Shown here one piece after another: positions 47,019-55,856 of a stretch of DNA of 64,000 bases. The stretch lies in the NCBI RefSeq assembly GCF_902150025.1, contig NZ_CABFVS010000015.1, positions 1 to 64,000 on the forward strand, in the 5' to 3' direction. The translations under genes were made by a program, and so were the position numbers. Below the pieces are notes generated by a model. The model searched no databases. It was not told where the DNA came from and saw only the letters and a program-made list of their open reading frames with translations. This DNA is from Bartonella massiliensis. GTDB lineage: Bacteria > Pseudomonadota > Alphaproteobacteria > Rhizobiales > Rhizobiaceae. How positions within the stretch are numbered: position 1 is the first letter of the stretch; each line of letters begins with the position of its first letter.

Positions 47019-47040
47019 AGGCGGGAATATTTCCCGCCTT
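47019..47040 (+). terminator. Hairpin between rplY and pth
   Basis: A perfect 9-bp stem (AGGCGGGAA, 47019-47027, pairing with 47031-47039) with loop TAT is followed by TCATTTATG. The T-tract is short, so it may only attenuate transcription into pth. Confidence 0.75.
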
Positions 47041-47086
47041 CATTTATGAGATATTCCCCTCCCTCATACTTTGAGCAAAGGTACAC

Positions 47087-47668
47087 ATGTGGCTTATTGC
47101 GGGTCTTGGCAATCCTGGTTTACAATATCAAAATAACCGCCATAATATCGGTTTTATGGCTGTCGATGCCATTTATCAATCTTTTCCTTTTTCCCCATGG
47201 TCTAAAAAGTTTCAAGCAGAAATCTCTAATGGTTTCATAAATAATGAGAAAATTTTTCTTATAAAACCGCAAACTTTCATGAATCACTCTGGTCAAGCTA
47301 TTGGTGAAGCTTTGCGATTTTATAAATTAGATTTGAAGAATTTAATCGTTATTTATGACGAATTAGATCTGTCTCCGGGAAAAGTTCGTGTAAAAATCGG
47401 AGGTGGAAGTAATGGGCATAATGGTATTAAGTCTATTGATGCCCATTGTGGCACTGATTATTGTCGGATACGTATAGGAATTGGTCATCCTGGAAGAAAA
47501 GAACTTGTTCATCAGCATGTTTTAGGAAATTTTACCAAATCTGATCAAGAATGGTTATCCCCTCTCTTAGAGGCAATTGCAAAAAATATTGCTCTGCTTA
47601 TAAAAGATGATCAATCCCTCTTTATGAATGAAGTTTCACAAACGATAAAAAGCAAGAACTTACCCTAA
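47087..47668 (+). CDS. pth: Peptidyl-tRNA hydrolase
   Basis: Releases peptides from tRNA that has dropped off the ribosome. The product (193 aa) has [18 protein letters not shown] with the catalytic His, [27 protein letters not shown] with the catalytic Asp, and [13 protein letters not shown]. All are standard for the bacterial Pth family. AAAGGT lies 6 bases before the ATG. Confidence 0.96.
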   Translation: MWLIAGLGNPGLQYQNNRHNIGFMAVDAIYQSFPFSPWSKKFQAEISNGFINNEKIFLIKPQTFMNHSGQAIGEALRFYKLDLKNLIVIYDELDLSPGKVRVKIGGGSNGHNGIKSIDAHCGTDYCRIRIGIGHPGRKELVHQHVLGNFTKSDQEWLSPLLEAIAKNIALLIKDDQSLFMNEVSQTIKSKNLP

Positions 47669-48058
47669 TCGCTTATTTCTCTCATCGGTAGAAAATCAAC
47701 TCCTCTCTATAGATTTCACATAATCTATTGATTTATAAAAATTAGTTGTTTTGTAATCTGAATAAAAAATTTGAATATCATAAGAATTATGCAAATCTAT
47801 TAATCATGGAAAAATCAAAACCATTGACTTGCATCTTACAAATTGGAAGACATCCTTGATAAAAACTCTTGAAAAGAAAATATCTCTTATGAATCTTCTC
47901 AAAAAAAAGCTTTTGACAACATGAAAAGCTGAAAAATAGAACAATGATACTTATACATCTTTTGAAAAAGGAAAGTTTATTCTCTCTTTTGGAAGAAAGA
48001 GAAGATTGAACGGCAAATCAAAATACTCAAGTAGCTTGCACCAATCTTCTCTCTAAAA
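47669..48058. other. Convergent gap between pth and the L,D-transpeptidase gene
   Basis: About 390 bp without a gene. Most of it is a decayed leader repeat (copy J, 47723-47985). No convincing terminator hairpin is seen. Confidence 0.5.
47723..47985 (+). repeat. Integrase-relic leader, copy J
   Basis: Ordered landmarks match other copies: CTATTGATTTATA, GAATATCATAAGAATT, AATCAAAACCATTGACTTGCA, GATAAAAACTC and TCTCTTATGAATCTTCTC. Any coding part beyond about 47900 is only faintly alignable. It looks like an old copy of the same unit. Confidence 0.5.
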
Positions 48059-48805
48059 TTAATAAAAATCATTTGGTTGAATGGTTGATTGTAGTGGATC
48101 GTACCCATTTGATTGTTGACTATAAACTCTAGGTGTACTCTCATTTTTTTGCAAGACCACGACACGCGAACCAATGGGAACACGATCATAAAGATCAATA
48201 ATATCTTGATTGAGCAAACGAATACACCCACTTGAAATAGCATGCCCAATTGACCAAGATTCGTGTGAGCCATGAATACGGAAAAGTGTATCTTTTCCAT
48301 TTTTGAAAAGATAAAGTGCTCGCGCACCCAATGGATTATCAGGTCCTGGTGGCATTCCTTTCCCCAAATGACCATAACGTTCTGGTTCTCGCGCCATCAT
48401 GGCTGCAGTAGGAGCCCAATTGGGCCACCGACGCTTGCGCTGTACAACCCCCTCACCTTCAAATGCTAGGCCTTCTTTACCCACTCCAATCCCATAGCGT
48501 AAAGCTTTTCCATTTTCACCAATAAGGTAAAGAAAACATTCTTGCGTATCGATAACCAATGTTCCAGGAGGATAAGATGTATAATAAATCACTTCTTGTC
48601 GCCAAAACTTTGGATTAATTGTTGCAAGATCAACAGCAGGTAACGGATAAGTTTCATTGGTTACAGGACCGTACAAAGCTTGTATTTCTGGTGGAATGTA
48701 TCGAGCTTGTTGAAAAGAAGCCGATAACATATCTGATTGATGTGTTGTCGCACATCCAGCCAAAGCTAAAAGTGCTGCAATTAAAAAGGCACAACGAGAT
48801 AACAC
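48059..48805 (-). CDS. L,D-transpeptidase (YkuD) lipoprotein
   Basis: Envelope enzyme of 248 aa that forms 3-3 cross-links in peptidoglycan or attaches proteins to it. A lipoprotein signal with lipobox LAGC (Cys18) puts it in the inner or outer membrane, facing the periplasm. The catalytic YkuD motif HGSHESWSIGHAISSGCIRL contains the nucleophilic cysteine. The N-terminal part VIDTQECFLYLIGENGKALRYGIGVGK is typical. It starts with GTG 48805, preceded by GGAG and AGAAGA. It lies between pth and ychF on the opposite strand. Confidence 0.9.
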   Translation of the reverse strand: MLSRCAFLIAALLALAGCATTHQSDMLSASFQQARYIPPEIQALYGPVTNETYPLPAVDLATINPKFWRQEVIYYTSYPPGTLVIDTQECFLYLIGENGKALRYGIGVGKEGLAFEGEGVVQRKRRWPNWAPTAAMMAREPERYGHLGKGMPPGPDNPLGARALYLFKNGKDTLFRIHGSHESWSIGHAISSGCIRLLNQDIIDLYDRVPIGSRVVVLQKNESTPRVYSQQSNGYDPLQSTIQPNDFY

Positions 48806-49002
48806 TCTTCTATTTTCTCCGATTCATTGTTTATGTAGATTTTCCTACCATGAAAAACTTAGCACACTATTAACATTAACTTGAAGTTTTCTTAAGTATT
48901 TGAGATAAGAAAAGCTTTAAAGGATAAAAAAGCAAATTATTCATTGCTGTAGACTTTTTTCTCACTTATCGCAATACAAACACTATAACTCTTTTGAAAA
49001 TA

Positions 49003-49011
49003 TGCTATAAG
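49003..49011 (+). promoter_or_regulatory. Candidate extended -10 promoter for ychF
   Basis: TGCTATAAG forms an extended -10 element (TGnTATAAG) about 50 bp before the ychF start. No good -35 is seen at the usual distance, which is tolerable for extended -10 promoters. Support is weak. Confidence 0.3.
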
Positions 49012-49059
49012 AACAAAGTTTTATCTTGACCATAAAATCAATAGAAAAGAAAGACTCTC

Positions 49060-50163
49060 ATGGGCTTTAAATGCGGTATTGTCGGATTACCTAATGTTGG
49101 GAAATCAACTCTTTTTAATGCATTAACAAAAACAGCTACTGCACAAGCTGCTAATTATCCTTTTTGCACCATTGAACCGAATACCGGTGAAGTTGCTGTT
49201 CCAGACTTGCGAATGGAAAAAATTGCATCAATCGCTGGTTCAAAAGAAATTATTCCTACACGGATTAATTTCGTTGATATTGCGGGGCTTGTACGAGGTG
49301 CTTCAAAAGGTGAAGGTTTAGGGAACAAATTTTTAGCCAATATTCGCGAAGTCGATGCTATTGTGCACGTTTTACGCTGTTTTCAAAACGAAGATATTAC
49401 CCACGTAGAAGGACGTATTGATCCTATTTCTGATGCCACAACGGTTGAAACTGAACTCATGCTGGCGGATCTAGAAAGTCTTGAGAGACGAATCGTACAA
49501 ATCCGTAAACGAGCAACTGGAAAAGATAAAGAGGCTCTTACAATTCTACCCGTTATGGAAAAAGCATTAAATATCCTGCAAAAGGGAAATCCTATCCGGT
49601 TATTACTCAAAGATATCTCTTTAGATGAACACCACATTCTGAAGAGTTTTAATCTTTTAACTTCCAAGCCTGTGCTTTATGTTTGCAATGTAAACGAAAA
49701 TGATGCTTCTCATGGAAATAACTTTACCCAAACCGTTGAAAAAATGGCAACAGAGCAAAATGCGCAAAGCATTATCATTTCTGCTTCTATCGAAGCGGAA
49801 ATCACACAATTGAGTGAAGCTGAAGCATCAGAATATCTCGATGCTCTAGGACTCTTTGAACCAAGTTTAAATCGCCTTATTCGCGCTGGTTACCATTTAC
49901 TTGATCTCATCACTTACTTCACCTGCGGACCTAAGGAAACACGAGCCTGGACAATTACACGTGGTACAAAAGCTCCCCAAGCCGCTGGCGTTATTCACTC
50001 AGATTTTGAGCGTGGCTTTATTCGTGCCCAAACCATCAGCTACAATGACTATATCGCTTTGGGGGGAGAAAGTGGTGCAAAAGAAGCAGGCAAAACCCGT
50101 GATGAAGGAAAAGAATACATTGTACAAGATGGCGACATCATGTTATTTAAACATAATACTTAA
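49060..50163 (+). CDS. ychF: Redox-regulated ATPase YchF
   Basis: Obg-family P-loop protein of 367 aa that hydrolyses ATP rather than GTP (OLA1/YchF). It associates with ribosomes. Visible are GLPNVGKSTLFNALT (P-loop), NFVDIAGLVRGASKGEGLGN (G3 and switch), YVCNVNE (the altered G4 typical of YchF), a helical insert, and the C-terminal TGS domain (YFTCGPKETRAWT, then HSDFERGFIRAQ). Full length. It usually sits beside pth; here a minus-strand gene and a relic intervene. Confidence 0.96.
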   Translation: MGFKCGIVGLPNVGKSTLFNALTKTATAQAANYPFCTIEPNTGEVAVPDLRMEKIASIAGSKEIIPTRINFVDIAGLVRGASKGEGLGNKFLANIREVDAIVHVLRCFQNEDITHVEGRIDPISDATTVETELMLADLESLERRIVQIRKRATGKDKEALTILPVMEKALNILQKGNPIRLLLKDISLDEHHILKSFNLLTSKPVLYVCNVNENDASHGNNFTQTVEKMATEQNAQSIIISASIEAEITQLSEAEASEYLDALGLFEPSLNRLIRAGYHLLDLITYFTCGPKETRAWTITRGTKAPQAAGVIHSDFERGFIRAQTISYNDYIALGGESGAKEAGKTRDEGKEYIVQDGDIMLFKHNT

Positions 50164-50280
50164 ATCTTTACTCTGTCTTAGTAGTTTATTTTGAAGATTT
50201 TGTTGTAAGTTCATAGAAGACTGTTGTAAAAACTCCTAACATTTTCCTGTACAGCCTAAAGTTTTTCTGAACAAAAAGTG

Positions 50281-50310
50281 GTTGCTATCACATTATGATG
50301 ATAGCAACTT
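50281..50310. terminator. Bidirectional terminator between ychF and PRC-barrel gene
   Basis: GTTGCTATCA (50281-50290) pairs with TGATAGCAAC (50299-50308) around an 8-base loop, followed by TTCTTTATTT on the right and preceded by ACAAAAAGTG on the left. It lies between convergent genes and could serve both. Confidence 0.7.
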
Positions 50311-50340
50311 CTTTATTTATTAAAAAATGGCAATATAAGA

Positions 50341-50781
50341 TTAGCGTGTCCAACGACCTTCGTATTTAAATGTTGGAGCATCCTTTAAGGAATCCTTTGT
50401 TGCATTTGTAATAAGTTTCCACTTACCATAATCATTTGTCATCTGTATTGTTTCTGGAGAAACGACCACATAACTCTCCCCTATGCCAAGGAAACCACCA
50501 ACAGCAATTACAAATCCTGCAATATTATTTTCACGTAAAATAATATCTTTTACTTCACCAATATTTTCATCTTCTATATTATAGACATTGGCGCCTATAA
50601 GACTGGAAGCAACAAAATCCGTTGCTAAAGGTGTTACATAACGCACAGACTTATCGATCCCCACCTGTACAATACCCGTCGAAGAAATCATTTCAGGTTT
50701 AGAAGGCACTTCAAAAGACTGAGCATAAGTACTAGAAACCATCAAAATTGATATAAGAGTAGTACATATAGTTTTTTTCAT
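50341..50781 (-). CDS. Exported PRC-barrel domain protein
   Basis: Periplasmic protein of 146 aa with a Sec signal peptide (MKKTICTTLISILMVSSTYA, cleavage near residue 20) and one PRC-barrel domain. Its strands are SSLIGANVYNIEDENIGEVKDI, NNIAGFVIAVGGFLGIG and YVVVSPETIQM. PRC barrels occur in RimM and photosynthetic reaction-centre H subunits and often act as protein-binding modules. This small secreted type is common in rhizobia, and its function is not known to me. GGAG lies 7 bases before the ATG. Confidence 0.82.
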   Translation of the reverse strand: MKKTICTTLISILMVSSTYAQSFEVPSKPEMISSTGIVQVGIDKSVRYVTPLATDFVASSLIGANVYNIEDENIGEVKDIILRENNIAGFVIAVGGFLGIGESYVVVSPETIQMTNDYGKWKLITNATKDSLKDAPTFKYEGRWTR

Positions 50782-50914
50782 TTTAACATCTCCGTTTTTA
50801 CTTTGCTTTTACTTTATAAAACCTCAATGCATTATAAACAAATTTGTTCCTTATGCTCTCTATACTCTTCATATTCTCTATTCTTTCAAGAGCCGTTTCT
50901 TTATCATTTTTGCT

Positions 50915-51805
50915 TTATTTTGTCTTTTTATCTTTCTCAAACTCTTTCTCTAAATCATACCAAATACGATTTTTTAAAATATAAACAAGTCCTGCAAAAA
51001 TGATTAAAAATAAAATAACACGAAAACCGGTTTTTTTACGAATTTCCATATGAGGATCGGCTGCCCACATTAAAAAAGCAGAAACATCGCGCGCGTAATG
51101 TTCAACAGTTTCTGGGGTTCCATCTTCATAAGCAACTACACCATCACTCAAAGGAGGTGCCATAGTTAAAGCGTTACTGGCAATAAAATAAGGATTATAC
51201 CAATAACCATCCGCAATTTTTATCTTCTTTGGCGCCTCCTGATATCCTGTTAAAAGAGCTGTAATATAATCTGGACCAGCCGTATCATAATGAATCAATA
51301 CATCGCTAATTAAAGCAGGAAACGGCAAAGATACGCCCCGTGCACGTGCCATCAATGATAAATCTGGAGGATAAGCACCATTCAAAACAAATCTTGCTTC
51401 TTCTTCACGCAAAAAGGGAGAAGGAAAATAATCTGTTGCATCCCCGGGACGTTTTAAAATTTTTCCTTCCCGATGAGAAGCATCACGCACTTCATATTGT
51501 GCTGCCAAAGCTTTAATCTGTTCTTGATCATAGCTAAGAGCTTTTAAATGACGAAAAGACACATATTTTAGCCCATGGCAGCTAGAACAAACTTGTTTAT
51601 AAACCTTTAATCCACGCCGCAATTGCGCCTTATCATAAAGCCCAAATGGGCCTGAAAAACTCCATTCTTGTTTTTTAGGAATCTGTAAAGGAAAAGAAAT
51701 AACTTCCTCTTCTTGATCTAACCGATCAGAAACATCACTCGCTAAACTCTGAACAGAAAGGCTCAGAGAAACGATAATAATCAGTCCTACAAAAACATTT
51801 ACCAT
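50915..51805 (-). CDS. petC: Cytochrome c1 of the bc1 complex
   Basis: Haem-containing subunit that passes electrons from the Rieske protein to cytochrome c. The product (296 aa) has a signal peptide (cleavage near LASDV) and the covalent haem site CSSCHG in VYKQVCSSCHGLKYVSF. The axial methionine probably lies in the segment ending NALTMAPPLSDG. A C-terminal membrane anchor (FRVILFLIIFAGLVYIL) has a basic/acidic tail. It stands alone as c1, not fused to cytochrome b as in Bradyrhizobium FbcH. Its start overlaps the petB stop by 7 bp. Confidence 0.95.
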   Translation of the reverse strand: MVNVFVGLIIIVSLSLSVQSLASDVSDRLDQEEEVISFPLQIPKKQEWSFSGPFGLYDKAQLRRGLKVYKQVCSSCHGLKYVSFRHLKALSYDQEQIKALAAQYEVRDASHREGKILKRPGDATDYFPSPFLREEEARFVLNGAYPPDLSLMARARGVSLPFPALISDVLIHYDTAGPDYITALLTGYQEAPKKIKIADGYWYNPYFIASNALTMAPPLSDGVVAYEDGTPETVEHYARDVSAFLMWAADPHMEIRKKTGFRVILFLIIFAGLVYILKNRIWYDLEKEFEKDKKTK

Positions 51806-53055
51806 AGTCTCTTTTTTTTCTGTTTTAGATCTTGCATAATTGACAATGGAAGAGAAGGCGTTTTTTCAAATGCTGGCAAAATCGGCAAAATAACCAAAAA
51901 GAATATAAAGTAATATACCGTAGCCAATTGCGTCCATAAAAGAATTGCGTCACTTATTTCTCTTGATCCCAGCCAACCAAGAAAAACGACATCAAAAACC
52001 AACACCCAAAAGAAAATTTTATAAACAGGCCGATACCTTGCTGAACATATTTTAGAGCGATCTAACCATGGAACAAAAATTAAAACACAAATCGAACTGA
52101 TGAAGAGAATAAAACCTACAAAAGTTGAAGAAAAAATACCAGTATCAAAAGTTATCGCACGCAGCATTGCATAAAAAGGTAAGAAATACCATTCCGGGAC
52201 CACACGAAGCGGTGCCTTTAAAGGATCGGCGACATTATAATTTTCAGCTTGCCCCATATAATCGGGCATATAAAACAAAAACCAAGCAAAAAAGATCAAA
52301 AAAACAGTAATGGCAAAAATATCTTTGATCAGCACATAAGGCGAAAAAGGAACTGTTTCTTTATCTGATTGTACAGCAAGACCCGTTGGATTCCCTTGCC
52401 CAACACAGTGGATTGCCCAAATATGAAGCCCCACAAAAAGAAGCAAAACAAAGGATAAAACATAATGGAAAACATAAAAACGATTCAATGTTGGTTGTTC
52501 TACACCGTAACCACCAAGGAGTGTCTCATGCAACCATGATCCCACCAAAGGGATCGTTTTTAAGAGCCCTGCAATCACAGAAGCGGCTGAAATAGACATC
52601 ATCCCCCAAACAAGCACATAACCAAAAAATGCAATTGCCATCATGATGATATAAATAAAAATTCCTGTGACCCACACCATTTCCCGCATATTTTTATAAG
52701 AACCATAATAAAGCCCGCGTGCCAAATGGATATAAACAGCAATAAAAAAAAACGAAGAGCCTACACTATGCCATGGACGAAAAAGCCAGCCAAACTGCCC
52801 CTCACGTCGAAATCGTTCACCCGTTTCAAAAGCCAAATGAATATCTGGAACATAATGTAGTGACAAGACAAGACCAGTCAAAAGCTGTGATAACAGCATA
52901 ATGGTCAAAATACCGCCAAATGTATAAAAGTAATTAAGATTACGCGGAACAGGAAAAATCACCAATGCATTATAAAAAAAACGCGGAAGAGGCAAACGCT
53001 TATCCAACCAACGGGAAAGAGCATTTTTAGGATAATAAGGAGGAAACCTTGTCAT
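51799..53055 (-). CDS. petB: Cytochrome b of the bc1 complex
   Basis: Membrane subunit of 418 aa with eight predicted helices, carrying haems bL and bH and both quinone sites. Haem ligands are the His pairs spaced 14 residues apart in HSVGSSFFFIAVYIH and HYVLSFVLLLFVGLH. PEWYFLPFYAMLRA supplies the Qo-site PEWY motif. Unusually, the commonly near-invariant HANGAS reads HSVGSS and the cd1-helix WGATVI region reads SAASVI. Ligands and PEWY are intact, so the protein should function, but the Qo surroundings are divergent. It begins 4 bp after the petA stop. Confidence 0.95.
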   Translation of the reverse strand: MTRFPPYYPKNALSRWLDKRLPLPRFFYNALVIFPVPRNLNYFYTFGGILTIMLLSQLLTGLVLSLHYVPDIHLAFETGERFRREGQFGWLFRPWHSVGSSFFFIAVYIHLARGLYYGSYKNMREMVWVTGIFIYIIMMAIAFFGYVLVWGMMSISAASVIAGLLKTIPLVGSWLHETLLGGYGVEQPTLNRFYVFHYVLSFVLLLFVGLHIWAIHCVGQGNPTGLAVQSDKETVPFSPYVLIKDIFAITVFLIFFAWFLFYMPDYMGQAENYNVADPLKAPLRVVPEWYFLPFYAMLRAITFDTGIFSSTFVGFILFISSICVLIFVPWLDRSKICSARYRPVYKIFFWVLVFDVVFLGWLGSREISDAILLWTQLATVYYFIFFLVILPILPAFEKTPSLPLSIMQDLKQKKKRLW

Positions 53056-53059
53056 AACC

Positions 53060-53608
53060 TTATCCTATTTTGAGCAAAGTATCAGAAAGAAATTGGTAAG
53101 GTGGTATAGCTAAATTATAGTTCGCTGGACCTGACCGCACTCTTCCAGCGGTATCATAAACAGACCCGTGACACGGACACAACCACCCTCCAAATTTACC
53201 CGATTGCCCAAGTGTCACACAACCTAGATGCGTACAAAGGTTAATGACAATAAGCCAATTTTCACGCCCTTTACCTGCTGAACGTGCAAAATCTGTCGCT
53301 TCTTTTTCCCCTTCAAGATTAGGATTGCGAGCTTGACAATCTTTTAGAAGACTTAAATTCGTAGCGCGTGCATCAGCAATTTCTTTTGCCGTACGGTTTC
53401 GAATAACAACAGGCTGTCCTCGCCATTTTACTGTCACCGACATCCCCTCTTCAATACCAGAAAGATCAACCTCAACGGAAGAGGATGCCAAAACAGCTTC
53501 ATCTGGACGCAACTGACGAATAAAAGGCCACGCAACCACCCCCATCCCAACGGCTCCTGCAACAGCCGTTACCAAAAACAGAAAATCCCGTCTCGTCTGC
53601 TCACCCAT
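53060..53608 (-). CDS. petA: Rieske iron-sulfur subunit of the bc1 complex
   Basis: [2Fe-2S] protein of 182 aa that takes electrons from quinol. A twin-arginine type N-terminus (TRRDFLFL) precedes a single membrane anchor (residues about 9-30). The cluster is bound by CTHLGC and CPCHGS, with [13 protein letters not shown] complete. First gene of petABC. The ribosome-binding site (AAGG) is unusually close to the ATG. Confidence 0.96.
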   Translation of the reverse strand: MGEQTRRDFLFLVTAVAGAVGMGVVAWPFIRQLRPDEAVLASSSVEVDLSGIEEGMSVTVKWRGQPVVIRNRTAKEIADARATNLSLLKDCQARNPNLEGEKEATDFARSAGKGRENWLIVINLCTHLGCVTLGQSGKFGGWLCPCHGSVYDTAGRVRSGPANYNLAIPPYQFLSDTLLKIG

Positions 53609-53734
53609 TGCCTTAACTTTAAAGAGATACTTTTCTAAACTATTTTTTTATCATACCCTCTCCTATTGTACAATGCTTAGATTACTTCGTTGCCTTAACC
53701 CATGAAAATATCTCCGTCAAACAAACATGCCATT

Positions 53735-53920
53735 TATATGATTTATACAATAAGCTGTTTTATAATGATAATTTGCCATTTTAAAGAGCAAGAAGAATTC
53801 CTAAATACCTTGATTTCTTTTATTTCAAACCTATTCATGTTCAATCAATCAAAACCCTTCCCTTGCGTGATAAAAACACAAAGAGCGTGTAAATAAACAC
53901 TCTTAAAAAACTTGTCTTGT
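53735..53920 (+). repeat. Integrase-relic leader, copy K
   Basis: Leader landmarks in order: GATTTATACAATAAG, TATAATGATAAT, TATTTCAAACCTATTCATG, TTCAATCAATCAAAACCCTTC and GTGTAAATAAACACTC. The copy stops where the oppositely oriented copy D begins, so the two meet tail to tail. Confidence 0.55.
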
Positions 53921-53924
53921 TATG

Positions 53925-54230
53925 GTGCAATGATAAAGCTATTGAGCACCGCCATCTTTACATTTGTGAAGAAGAAAACCAGCACCATCACACACTTGTG
54001 CCAACCTTTGAGTGTTTCAGACCATCCCTTGGACTTGTAAGAGGGTTCATGAAATGGCGTTTTTAGTCTTTTTTTGCACAGTATTTACCCCCCACGCCAG
54101 CCCCGCTTATGACGTGCAAGCAAGTGATATTGATTGTCTCAAGATAAACAGGTTGAAATGAGAGAATCCTACGATATTTGGATCTCTCATTCAAAATAAA
54201 TAACGCTAGATTATCATTATAAATAAATAT
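53925..54230 (-). pseudogene. Integrase relic, copy D: leader plus DUF4102 N-terminus
   Basis: On the minus strand the leader runs from about 54230 (ATTTATTTATAATGATAAT) through GAGAGATCCAAATATCGTAGG, TTGCACGTCATAAGCGGGG and TTTCATGAACCCTCTTAC. It continues into VCDGAGFLLHKCKDGGAQ followed by a stop. It is well preserved at protein level but truncated soon after. Confidence 0.72.
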
Positions 54231-54650
54231 GTTATCATGATCTAATCTCAGCCAATAAGTTTAAACTCATTGGTTATCTCTTTCAAATAAACTTATAATA
54301 TCTCTTCATCTCCCAGATTCAACTCGTTTTAGAATACGTACTTTTTCTGTTTCCTCTTTATACATAAAAAGCATCTTTTGTCGATTTTAACTAAAATGAA
54401 TGATCCAACCTCTTTAAATATCCTACTTTTCATCATAATAAGCCAATCTATTTTATGTATTGCTCAATCAAAGGAAGTTCATAATAGAAAATTCTCTCTC
54501 ATCTCAAACAAATCCATTTAGATAACTTTTCCCTGAAATTTAAAATGAATAAAAACTCACTATAAAAAACATGTATTTCTCAAACATATTTTTCGAATAA
54601 ATTATGGTGCTTCTTTACAAAGTCGAAAAAAAAATCATACTACAGAGAAC

Positions 54651-55127
54651 ATGACACTTCATATCGCTCTTTTCCAACCTGATATTGCCGGTAATACTGG
54701 AACGATTTTGCGTCTTAGTGCTTGTTTTGGTTTACATGTGCACATTATTGAACCTGCAGGTTTTAATCTGTCGGATCGTAATCTCAAACGTGCAGGATTG
54801 GATTATCTCGAATATGCTTCCTTAGAACGACACATTGATTGGCAACATTTTATAAGCTCCATGAAACACTTTAACCGCCGTCTTTTGCTTTTAAGTACAA
54901 AAGCAAAAACACCCTATACACAGATAGGTTATCAAAAAAATGATGTTTTACTTTTTGGTCGTGAATCAGCTGGCGTTCCCGACTATGTTCATGCATCTGC
55001 CGATTACACATTGAAAATTCCCATGCAACCACAGGCACGCTCTCTCAATCTTGCTATGAGCGTAGCCATAACAACAGGAGAAGCACTGCGCCAAATTGGT
55101 TATTATGAAGGAAACTATCATCTGTAA
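54651..55127 (+). CDS. trmL: tRNA (cytidine/uridine-2'-O-)-methyltransferase TrmL
   Basis: SPOUT-fold enzyme of 158 aa that methylates the wobble nucleotide 34 of certain tRNA-Leu species. It shows FQPDIAGNTGTILRL (motif 1), LLFGRESAGVPDYV (motif 2) and IPMQPQARSLNLAMSVAI (motif 3), which form the trefoil knot. Length is standard. It is divergent from petABC, a neighbourhood common in the order. The ribosome-binding site is weak. Confidence 0.93.
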   Translation: MTLHIALFQPDIAGNTGTILRLSACFGLHVHIIEPAGFNLSDRNLKRAGLDYLEYASLERHIDWQHFISSMKHFNRRLLLLSTKAKTPYTQIGYQKNDVLLFGRESAGVPDYVHASADYTLKIPMQPQARSLNLAMSVAITTGEALRQIGYYEGNYHL

Positions 55128-55856
55128 AAACATAATCATTCTATCAAAGCTTGAATAGAATGATCAAAATGCATGAACTCTGGTTTTCAAATAAGTAGAA
55201 AAAATTCACCTTTCAAAAATTTTATAAATCTTAAAAGCACATACTTTTCAATAATATTCTTGGAATAAAGCCTACAAGCTATCATATAAATAACAGTTAA
55301 AGCATATAACTCCTGCTATTTTCCAATAATCAAGTGCTGAAAAATAAACAGCGATAAGCTTATAATGCGCAAAAATAAGAAAAAAACTTAACTAAAGTCA
55401 CTTTATCACAAAGTACAAAACGCCATTGTGTTGCTCATTCATACACTTGTTAAAATAAACTTTTCTTAGATCCATCACATCCATTTCGTACCACGCCTAT
55501 CAATAATATAAATATCCCATGTACATAAAAAAACATTGAGCATCCTCCTCTCTATGCTCAATAAATATGCAAGTCAGCATCTTCACACTCTTTGCCCTTT
55601 CAAAAGTTTTTCCTCTATTTTGAAATGATTCATAAGAGGCATTTTTCCTCCCTATAATCGTTTTTCCTCACACGACTTGCCTGCTTATGACACATTAAGA
55701 CCGTAATTGTAATTGATTTAATATGAATAGGCTATAAAATAACCTTACAATATTCGACGCTCTTATTTTTCATGAGAAGCGATAAATTATTATTATAAAT
55801 TAATATGTTAACTTAAAAAATAAAAAAACTCATACATTTATAAACAAATGATATTA
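55128..55856. other. 0.7-kb gap between trmL and the CCA-adding enzyme gene
   Basis: A 10-bp stem (55135-55144 with 55155-55164) lies just after trmL but lacks a plus-strand T-tract, so it is not called a terminator. Integrase relic H fills 55427-55808. No gene is present. Confidence 0.5.
55427..55808 (-). pseudogene. Integrase relic, copy H
   Basis: On the minus strand the leader landmarks appear in order: TTAATTTATAATAATAAT, GAATATTGTAAGGTT, TTAAATCAATTACAA, AATGTGTCATAAGCAGG and CCTCTTATGAATCATTTC. A coding part alignable at DNA level follows, through the DGAG, GGAQW and LKQAREYAT positions, ending AACAAGTGTATGAATGAGCAAC. It contains many stops. The unit length of about 380 bp matches copies A-C. 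Confidence 0.55.

Larger units (their letters stand above)
53609..54650. other. 1.0-kb gap between petA and trmL with inverted repeat copies
   Basis: A divergent region that must contain the petABC promoter, which I could not pin down. It holds two convergent copies of the integrase-relic unit (K, plus; D, minus). The 400 bp before trmL is AT-rich without recognised features. Confidence 0.5.

Noticed and set aside
53702-53896. 64-codon plus-strand ORF near petA
   Set aside because: It coincides with leader repeat copy K, which is non-coding in all other copies.
55135-55164. 10-bp stem-loop after trmL
   Set aside because: There is no T-tract on the plus strand and the loop is itself self-complementary; too weak to call a trmL terminator.
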